DNA from: Arthrobacter pascens
GTDB taxonomy: Bacteria; Actinomycetota; Actinomycetes; Actinomycetales; Micrococcaceae
DNA length: 64,000 nt
Reading direction: 5' to 3'
NCBI RefSeq assembly: GCF_030816475.1
Contig: NZ_JAUSXF010000001.1
Coordinates: 1,054,001 to 1,118,000, forward strand
Shown piece after piece: positions 58,624 to 64,000 of this stretch. The notes beneath the pieces are model-generated. The model was not told the DNA's origin. It saw nothing but the letters and a program-made list of their open reading frames with translations, and did no database searches. The position numbers and the translations under genes were made by a program. Position 1 is the stretch's first letter. Every line of letters begins with the position of its first letter.

Positions 58624-59529
58624 GTGAGCACCGCTAACCAGACAGTACGCAAGGCCGTCATTCCCGCTGCGGGGCTCGGCACCAGATTCCTGCCTGCCAC
58701 GAAGGCCATGCCCAAGGAAATGCTGCCCGTGGTGGACAAGCCGGCGATCCAATATGTCGTCGAAGAAGCAGTCAAGGTGGGCCTCAACGACGTACTGATG
58801 ATCACGGGGCGCAACAAGCGGGCGCTGGAAGACCATTTTGACCGGGTTCCGGCCCTGGAAGCCACGCTGGCCGCCAAGGGAGACACGGCCAAACTCGAGT
58901 CCATCCAGGCTGCCAGCAACCTCGGCGATATCCACTACGTCCGGCAGGGCGACCCAAACGGCCTTGGCCATGCGGTACTGCGGGCCAAGCAGCACGTGGG
59001 TAATGAACCGTTTGCTGTCCTCCTCGGTGACGACCTGATCGACCCCCGTGACGAACTGCTCAGCACCATGATCGAGGTCCAGGCGAAAACGGGCGGATCC
59101 GTGGTGGCACTCATCGAGGTGGAACCGAACCAAATCAGCGCCTACGGTTGCGCAGATATCCAGGAAATCGACGGCGAGGGCTTCGTCCGGATTAACAAGC
59201 TTGTGGAGAAGCCGGAAGTGGACGAGGCACCTTCGAATCTCGCCGTGATCGGCCGCTATGTGCTGCACCCGGCGGTCTTTGAGGTCCTGGAACGCACCGG
59301 CCCCGGCCGCGGCGGCGAAATCCAGCTGACGGATGCACTGCAGGAACTGGCAGCCGGAGATAGCGAAGGCTACGGCGTCTACGGCGTAATCTTCCGCGGG
59401 CGGCGCTACGACACCGGCGACAAGCTTAGCTACCTCAAGGCCTGCGTCCAGCTGGCCATCGACAGCGATGACCTGGGGCCGGGTCTGCGTGCGTGGCTGC
59501 CGGGCTTCGCCGCCGGCCTGTCAAACTAA
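58624..59529 (+). CDS. galU: UTP--glucose-1-phosphate uridylyltransferase
   Basis: A 301-residue nucleotidyltransferase making UDP-glucose for cell-wall and storage glycans. PAAGLGTRFLPATKAMPKEMLPVVDKP is the nucleotide/Mg loop, and VRQGDPNGLGHAV and LLGDDLI follow. The GTG is placed by the -10 box 6 nt upstream and by the family N-terminus. A GNAT gene starts 6 nt after its stop and is likely cotranscribed. Confidence 0.95.
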   Translation: MSTANQTVRKAVIPAAGLGTRFLPATKAMPKEMLPVVDKPAIQYVVEEAVKVGLNDVLMITGRNKRALEDHFDRVPALEATLAAKGDTAKLESIQAASNLGDIHYVRQGDPNGLGHAVLRAKQHVGNEPFAVLLGDDLIDPRDELLSTMIEVQAKTGGSVVALIEVEPNQISAYGCADIQEIDGEGFVRINKLVEKPEVDEAPSNLAVIGRYVLHPAVFEVLERTGPGRGGEIQLTDALQELAAGDSEGYGVYGVIFRGRRYDTGDKLSYLKACVQLAIDSDDLGPGLRAWLPGFAAGLSN

Positions 59530-59534
59530 AGCCC

Positions 59535-60164
59535 GTGCGCGCCGGTCCCATTTGGCCAGTAACCCTGGAATGCGGTGACCTCATCCTGCGTCCCATCCGG
59601 TACCGGGACAAGAAGGAATGGACCCAGGTCAGGGCTCGCAACAGCCAATGGCTTGCACCTTGGGAGGCGTCCAACCCGATCCCCGGCGGAGGTCTTCCTG
59701 ACTACCGGAACATGGTCCGCTCGCTCAACATCCAGGCTGCCCAGGGAACAGCGCTACCGTTCCTGATTACAGAACGCACCCCCGGTTATCGGTCCCCGGT
59801 GATCGTCGGGCAACTCACCGTCTCCTCAATCGTGTGGGGATCGGCGCTCATGGCAACGCTGGGCTACTGGGTGGACCAGGCCAGGGCCGGCCACGGTATC
59901 GCTCCCACCGCCGTCGCCATGGCCACTGACCATTGCTTCCAGACCCTTGGCCTGCACCGGATGGAAATCAACATCCGCCCCGAGAACGGTCCCAGCCTGC
60001 GGGTTGTCGAAAAACTGGGCTTCCGGGACGAGGGGTACAGGCCCCGGTTCCTGCACATCAACGGGGAATGGGCAGACCACCGTACATTTGCCCTGACATC
60101 CGAAGAAGTTCCGGACGGGCTGCTGCCGCGGTGGCTGGCGTCGCGTGGGTATGAGGCCGACTGA
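59535..60164 (+). CDS. RimJ/RimL-type GNAT acetyltransferase
   Basis: A 209-residue acetyltransferase. It begins RAGPIWPVTLECGDLILRPIRYRDKKEWTQVRARNSQWL and carries LGYWVDQARAGHGIAPTAVAMATDHCF and MEINIRPENGPSLRVVEKLGFRDEG. These are the RimJ features; RimJ acetylates the N-terminal Ala of ribosomal protein S5 in E. coli. The GTG at 59535 is the first start after the galU stop. Other targets are possible. Confidence 0.85.
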   Translation: MRAGPIWPVTLECGDLILRPIRYRDKKEWTQVRARNSQWLAPWEASNPIPGGGLPDYRNMVRSLNIQAAQGTALPFLITERTPGYRSPVIVGQLTVSSIVWGSALMATLGYWVDQARAGHGIAPTAVAMATDHCFQTLGLHRMEINIRPENGPSLRVVEKLGFRDEGYRPRFLHINGEWADHRTFALTSEEVPDGLLPRWLASRGYEAD

Positions 60165-60236
60165 TTTGTCACCTTGCCGGCGACACACCGCAGCTAATGC
60201 GGCAGCCACCAGGCTAATGCTCATACGGTTTTGATT

Positions 60237-61160
60237 GTGGACTTCCCTCTTAGCAGCTCAGTGATCCTTGTGGTTGCCGTCGTGCTTTGGATTGTGTGGG
60301 TCGCCCCGTATGTCCTCCGGAACCGCAGGCAGTTCCAGGCTGCAGCAGAGTTTCCGGCCGACGCACCAGCCACTGAATCATCGGACCCGAGAGCCGGGAC
60401 GGTAATGAACATGACCGCCCAGCAGGAGAAACCCATGGACATCAGGAAGATCCCCGAAGCCACACTGGACTCTGGCACTGCCTCCACTACGGGCAGGTTC
60501 CGGATCCGGTACGGCAGGACGGGCATCGCACTGGTCGCCGTCGCGGCATTGTTGACCGCCTTTGTGTCCGGAGTGCTCCTGTTGTTCAGGCTGGGCACGC
60601 CGCTTTTGCCGGTGTCTTGCGTGGCAGTGACCTTGGCGGTGGTCGTGCTGCTCAGGCGGCTGGCTGTCCGCGACCGCAAGGCCAGGGTCAATGCAGCCTT
60701 CAGCGCCGCGATGAGCGCCGCTCCCCGTCGCCAGGATTCTCCCTCCACGCGTGCGGACCGGCCGGCGGCGGCTCAAGCCCTCCCGGACAGCCAACTGTTC
60801 GACGCCGAGGCCCACCAGGCCAAGCCCAAGCGGCTGACCGCCATGGAACTCCGGGAGGCCGCCCTGGCGGTTGCCCTGGAAGCCGGGGATACGAGCGTGA
60901 GGATAGCCGCCGAGCCCGTACCTACTGACACATGGGAGCCAGTGGACGTGCCCAAACCCGTATACGTCGAGGCCGCAAAGGCCGAACGTCCCGCCCCGGA
61001 GCCGCTGGACCTGCCCGAGGCTCCCAAGGCCCAGGGAAAGCCGTCACTCAAGCAGGGATCCGCAGCCGCTCCGCCGGCAGCTCCTGCAGCCAGGCCCCTG
61101 ACCAAGGCCCAGAGCGCCCTCAGCAATCTGGACGATGTGCTGCAGCGGCGCCGTGCATAA
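60237..61160 (+). CDS. membrane protein with disordered C-terminal region
   Basis: A 307-residue protein that I do not recognise. One N-terminal helix (residues 4-24, VILVVAVVLWIVWVAPYVLR) is followed by ~75 polar residues, two adjacent helices (about 97-137), a basic stretch, and ~130 residues rich in Ala, Pro, Glu and Lys. The end LTKAQSALSNLDDVLQRRRA is well ordered-looking and could be a binding motif. GTG at 60237 follows TACGGT by 7 nt; a TTG at 60231 is possible. It precedes tRNA-Ala. Confidence 0.78.
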   Translation: MDFPLSSSVILVVAVVLWIVWVAPYVLRNRRQFQAAAEFPADAPATESSDPRAGTVMNMTAQQEKPMDIRKIPEATLDSGTASTTGRFRIRYGRTGIALVAVAALLTAFVSGVLLLFRLGTPLLPVSCVAVTLAVVVLLRRLAVRDRKARVNAAFSAAMSAAPRRQDSPSTRADRPAAAQALPDSQLFDAEAHQAKPKRLTAMELREAALAVALEAGDTSVRIAAEPVPTDTWEPVDVPKPVYVEAAKAERPAPEPLDLPEAPKAQGKPSLKQGSAAAPPAAPAARPLTKAQSALSNLDDVLQRRRA

Positions 61161-61283
61161 GCCGTTCATCGGGCAACAAAGGGGTAAATCGGTGTCGGTT
61201 GGTAATGTGGCCGGAAAATTTGTAGCCTAGGGTCACCGGCGCCCGCAGTTCCCGCCCGCAGTTCCTTCGGGAGGCGCTGTTCC

Positions 61284-61356
61284 GGGGCTATAGCTCAGTT
61301 GGTAGAGCGCTTCGTTCGCATCGAAGAGGTCAGGGGTTCGAATCCCCTTAGCTCCA
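61284..61356 (+). tRNA. tRNA-Ala (anticodon CGC)
   Basis: A 73-nt cloverleaf. The acceptor GGGGCTA pairs with TAGCTCC (one G-T) and is followed by discriminator A. D arm GCTCAGTTGGTAGAGC, anticodon stem CTTCG/CGAAG with loop TTCGCAT giving anticodon CGC, and T arm AGGGG-TTCGAAT-CCCCT. The 3' CCA is not encoded. Its 3' half recurs in decayed form at 63316-63360. Confidence 0.95.
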
Positions 61357-61406
61357 CAATGTGGTGAGTCGGTACATCCTTCACAGGTGAGTCCAGTCAT
61401 CCCTAA

Positions 61407-61440
61407 CACCCCGGTCTTCGGACCGGGGTGTTTTCTTTAT
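61407..61440 (+). terminator. intrinsic terminator after tRNA-Ala
   Basis: An 11-bp perfect stem (ACACCCCGGTC with GACCGGGGTGT) closed by a TTCG tetraloop and followed by a T-rich run, TTTCTTTAT. It ends the tRNA transcript. Confidence 0.9.
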
Positions 61441-61500
61441 CTGGGCTGGTAGTACCGGGAACGTCAGGCCTCGACGTGCTGGGCGCTTAGACTTCGCTAT

Positions 61501-63282
61501 ATGGGCCCTTCGTCAGAAGATCGAGCGCTTCCCGCCGGCGGCGCCGGCGCGGAAGGACCACGGGCGAGCCTCCGGTCGGAACTCGACGGGCGCCGGTACA
61601 CCGTGGTCGATGAGGACTGGGCCGGGGGCATCCCTGCACAGTACGGGGTCGCACCGCGGATCCGGATCGGTCAGACCAAGTGGTTCAATCTGCTGTGGCT
61701 GATCCCGATCGGACTTCTCCTGCTTATGGTTGGTGTAGCCGTCGCAAAGGGCATGCGGGGACTGCCGGCTGTGCAGGACTTCATGCACACCTACCCGGGC
61801 GTGTCCGAACTGCCCCGCGATGCACCCGTCGGATTCCCCGAGTGGCTCGGTTGGCAGCACTTCCTGAACCTGTTCTTCATGATTTTCGTGATCCGCTCCG
61901 GCCTCACGATCCTCACCGACCACCCACGGCTTTACTGGAGCAGGCACTCCACCCCGGGGAAGGACTGGTTCCGGATTCAGAAACCCGTTCCTTCCGATCC
62001 GCTCTACACGGCCAAGGAGGACTCGATCACCCTGCCGGACGGGGTCGGACTGCCGGGCAGACGGCACTCCATTGGGCTTGCCCGATGGTGGCACCTTGGG
62101 ATCGATACCCTGTGGCTCGCCAATGGCATCGTGTTCTTCGTCCTGCTGTTCACTACCGGGCAGTGGATGCGCCTTGTTCCGCTGCATTGGGACGTCCTCC
62201 CGAACGCTGTTTCCGTCGCTATCCAGTACTTATCCTTGGATTGGCCAGCGGAGAGCGGCTGGAGCAACTACAACAGCCTGCAACTGCTCGCCTACTTCAT
62301 CACCGTATTCATCGCCGCCCCGCTGGCCCTGATGACAGGCCTAGGAATGTCTCCGGCGCTGTCGACGCGCTTCCGGCGGATCAGCTCCTTGTTCAGCATC
62401 CAGTTTGCCCGCTCTGTGCACTTCCTGGTCCTTTGCTGGTTCGTGCTCTTCGTCGTCGTCCACGTCGCCCTCGTCATAACCACCGGGGCCCTCCGGAACC
62501 TCAATCACATGTACGCCGCGCAAGACGCCGAATCGTGGACCGGATTCTGTGTCTTCTTCGCCTCGATGGTCATCGTCATAGTTGCCTGGATTGCAGCGAC
62601 GCCGTTGACCTACCGGCACCCGCGCGTCGTGCAGAAGGTCGGATTTGCCTTGGTCGGGCCCGCACAGCGGCTGTTCGAGCACATCGATTCCAACCCCGGT
62701 CAATACACCGACAAGGACATCTCCCCGTATTTCTGGCACAACGGGAAATATCCCGACACCGCCGGGTACAAACAGCTCCAAGCGGGCAATTTCGACCACT
62801 ACAAGGTGGTCATCAACGGCCTCGTCGAAAACCCCGTGGAGCTGAGCCTCGACCAGCTGCGGGCCCTGCCACATCACGAGCAGATCACGCAGCATTTTTG
62901 CATCCAGGGCTGGTCCGGAGTCGCAAAATGGGGCGGGGTCAGCATGCAGACGATCCTCGACACTGTCCGGCCCGCTTCGGACGCGAAATGGGTGATCTTC
63001 TACTCCTTCGCTCTCGGGCCCGAGGGCGGTCTCTATTACGACGCGCAACCCATCGAGCAGATGAGTTATCACCTGACGATGCTCGCCTACGACATGAATG
63101 ATGCGCCCGTGTCCTTCGGGCACGGGGCCCCGCTGCGCCTCCGGAACGAAACCGAGTTGGGTTTCAAGATGGTCAAGTGGATACAAGGAATCGAATTCGT
63201 GGCGGATTTCGCCGACGTCGGCGGTGGCCTTGGCGGGTATAACAACGACCACGAGTTCTTCGGGTACCGGCAATCGATCTGA
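61501..63282 (+). CDS. membrane-fused molybdopterin oxidoreductase (sulfite oxidase-like)
   Basis: A 593-residue fusion. Residues 60-365 form about six membrane helices with histidines placed for b-type heme (H120, H198, H307, H321). Residues ~400-560 are an oxidoreductase molybdopterin-binding domain of the SUOX/MsrP class, with the Mo-ligand Cys467 in HFCIQGWSGVAKWGG. It resembles MsrQ and MsrP joined in reverse order in one chain. The ATG follows TAGACT by 7 nt. It contains a TTA codon (62230-62232), rare in high-GC actinobacteria, and is flanked by an intact and a decayed tRNA-Ala sequence, both hints of transfer. Substrate unknown. Confidence 0.85.
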   Translation: MGPSSEDRALPAGGAGAEGPRASLRSELDGRRYTVVDEDWAGGIPAQYGVAPRIRIGQTKWFNLLWLIPIGLLLLMVGVAVAKGMRGLPAVQDFMHTYPGVSELPRDAPVGFPEWLGWQHFLNLFFMIFVIRSGLTILTDHPRLYWSRHSTPGKDWFRIQKPVPSDPLYTAKEDSITLPDGVGLPGRRHSIGLARWWHLGIDTLWLANGIVFFVLLFTTGQWMRLVPLHWDVLPNAVSVAIQYLSLDWPAESGWSNYNSLQLLAYFITVFIAAPLALMTGLGMSPALSTRFRRISSLFSIQFARSVHFLVLCWFVLFVVVHVALVITTGALRNLNHMYAAQDAESWTGFCVFFASMVIVIVAWIAATPLTYRHPRVVQKVGFALVGPAQRLFEHIDSNPGQYTDKDISPYFWHNGKYPDTAGYKQLQAGNFDHYKVVINGLVENPVELSLDQLRALPHHEQITQHFCIQGWSGVAKWGGVSMQTILDTVRPASDAKWVIFYSFALGPEGGLYYDAQPIEQMSYHLTMLAYDMNDAPVSFGHGAPLRLRNETELGFKMVKWIQGIEFVADFADVGGGLGGYNNDHEFFGYRQSI

Positions 63283-63315
63283 TCCATTTTCGTGAGAGAG
63301 TGTTATCTGGCTTGA

Positions 63316-63360
63316 TTCGAGTTCGCATCGAATTAGTCAGGGTTCGAATCCCTTAGCTCT
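63316..63360 (+). pseudogene. degenerate 3' half of tRNA-Ala(CGC)
   Basis: Aligned with 61311-61355, it keeps the anticodon loop in an 11-nt identity (TTCGCATCGAA), the T arm as GGGTTCGAATCCC (13 nt, one base pair shorter than in the tRNA), and TTAGCTC of the acceptor. The 5' half is absent, so it cannot fold as a tRNA. It lies in the same orientation as the intact gene. Confidence 0.8.
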
Positions 63361-63427
63361 AGAAAAACATCAGTCTGATACGGGCGGTGCTTTCCGGCCT
63401 CAACCACCCCTGGATTGGACAGAATCA

Positions 63428-64000
63428 ATGAGTTTGATCCGGCTGAACGACGTCAGCGTCGGCTTCGACAAAACACCCGTCCTGCGTGAAGCCTTCCTCC
63501 GGCTGGAACAAGGAGACCGGGTAGGCCTCATCGGCAAGAACGGTTCCGGCAAATCAACTATCCTCAAGCTTGTTCTCGGACAGGTGGCGCCCGACACCGG
63601 CAGCGTCGTCCTTGATCAGGGGATCAAAACGGCCTATTTTTCCCAGTTCTCGGAATTGAACGGGGAGTCCAGCATTGCCCAGGTCCTCGACGGCCTGTTC
63701 GCCCATGTCAAGGCCATCGAGTCTGAACTGGCCGCGATCGACGCAACCATAGCCGCCGATTCTGGCGACGCCGCGCAGCTCGACCAGCTGATCCACCGCC
63801 AATCCGGGCTTTTTGAGGACATGGACCGGCTGGATGGCTGGGACTACGGCCGCACCATCGATAAGGTGCTAACCACCCTGGGCTTCAGCGAGGCCCACCG
63901 TGCCTGCCCCATAGATGAGTTGTCCGGCGGCTGGCGGAACCGCGCCGCACTGGCTAAAATCCTGGTCGAAGCCCCTGATGTGCTGTTGCTTGACGAGCCC
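63428..64000 (+). CDS. ABC-F family ATPase (partial, 5' part)
   Basis: The first 191 residues of a soluble double-ATPase. Walker A is GLIGKNGSGKST, the signature is ELSGGWRNRAALA, and Walker B is VLLLDEP at the window edge. The interval between them, with a coiled IESELAAIDATIAAD segment, is typical of ABC-F proteins (EttA/Uup/ribosome-protection types) that act on the ribosome, not on membranes. No membrane domain precedes it. The subtype cannot be fixed without the second half. Confidence 0.88.
   Translation, partial: MSLIRLNDVSVGFDKTPVLREAFLRLEQGDRVGLIGKNGSGKSTILKLVLGQVAPDTGSVVLDQGIKTAYFSQFSELNGESSIAQVLDGLFAHVKAIESELAAIDATIAADSGDAAQLDQLIHRQSGLFEDMDRLDGWDYGRTIDKVLTTLGFSEAHRACPIDELSGGWRNRAALAKILVEAPDVLLLDEP

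Larger units (their letters stand above)
61357..63360 (+). mobile_element. candidate remnant island between tRNA-Ala and a degenerate tRNA 3' copy
   Basis: About 2.0 kb lies between the intact tRNA-Ala(CGC) and a decayed direct repeat of its last ~46 nt. That is the footprint left by tyrosine-recombinase integration at a tRNA 3' end. The only gene inside is the molybdoenzyme. No integrase, excisionase or other mobility gene is present, so if this was an element it has lost them. The boundaries are inferred from the repeats. Confidence 0.45.

Overview
The window is high-GC actinobacterial chromosome, most consistent with the Arthrobacter/Pseudarthrobacter group of Micrococcaceae. Evidence for this is the mycothiol gene mshA, HrcA/CIRCE control of groESL, a His-rich GroEL C-terminus, a mycobacterial-type LigB, GuaB3 beside GuaB, and many GTG or apparently leaderless starts with a TANNNT box 6-7 nt upstream. 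Most of it reads as core chromosome with small accessory insertions; no rRNA, CRISPR array, phage genes or transposase were seen.

Layout. 1-7.7 kb: tail of a trehalose-pathway amylase, an aldo/keto reductase, inositol phosphate synthase (ino1), a DUF559 nuclease-like gene set between two oppositely oriented arrays of ~32-bp repeats, fhs and mshA, and a GNAT. 7.7-15.7 kb: a LysR regulator divergent from a PrpF isomerase, a MatC-like carrier and an ATPase/permease/lipoprotein ABC importer. 15.8-18.4 kb: divergent GH4 glycosidase and PfkB kinase with an inverted repeat between their promoters. 18.5-22.6 kb: overlapping operon alr-tsaE-tsaB-rimI-tsaD. 22.7-28.4 kb: YbdK-type ligase, GH3 lipoprotein, a large palindrome, SdhL, a methyltransferase, a small membrane protein. 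28.4-30.8 kb: groES-groEL with two CIRCE operators. 30.8-38.1 kb: two tandem RibD/DHFR-like reductases, ligB, a LuxR regulator, and arfA with its LacI regulator. 38.3-42 kb: SemiSWEET-like protein, flavin monooxygenase, OafA/SGNH acyltransferase. 42.1-52.3 kb: guanine nucleotide genes guaB, guaB3, guaA interleaved with an ABC exporter, glpD, an orphan PTS IIA, SURF1 and DUF3817. 52.4-56.6 kb: a 1398-residue helicase-fold protein whose ATPase motifs are altered. 56.6-61.2 kb: a CpaB/SAF protein, FmdB, 5-formyl-THF cyclo-ligase, galU, a RimJ-type GNAT, a membrane protein. 61.3-64 kb: tRNA-Ala(CGC), a membrane-fused molybdoenzyme, a decayed copy of the tRNA 3' half, and the start of an ABC-F gene.

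Functional links: Ino1 makes the inositol phosphate that MshA uses in mycothiol synthesis. Fhs and 5-formyl-THF cyclo-ligase both feed the one-carbon folate pool. TsaB, TsaD and TsaE build t6A on tRNA. GuaB and GuaA convert IMP to GMP. The least explained items are the helicase-fold protein, the repeat-bracketed DUF559 gene, the molybdoenzyme between tRNA copies, and the PrpF/dual-transporter cluster.
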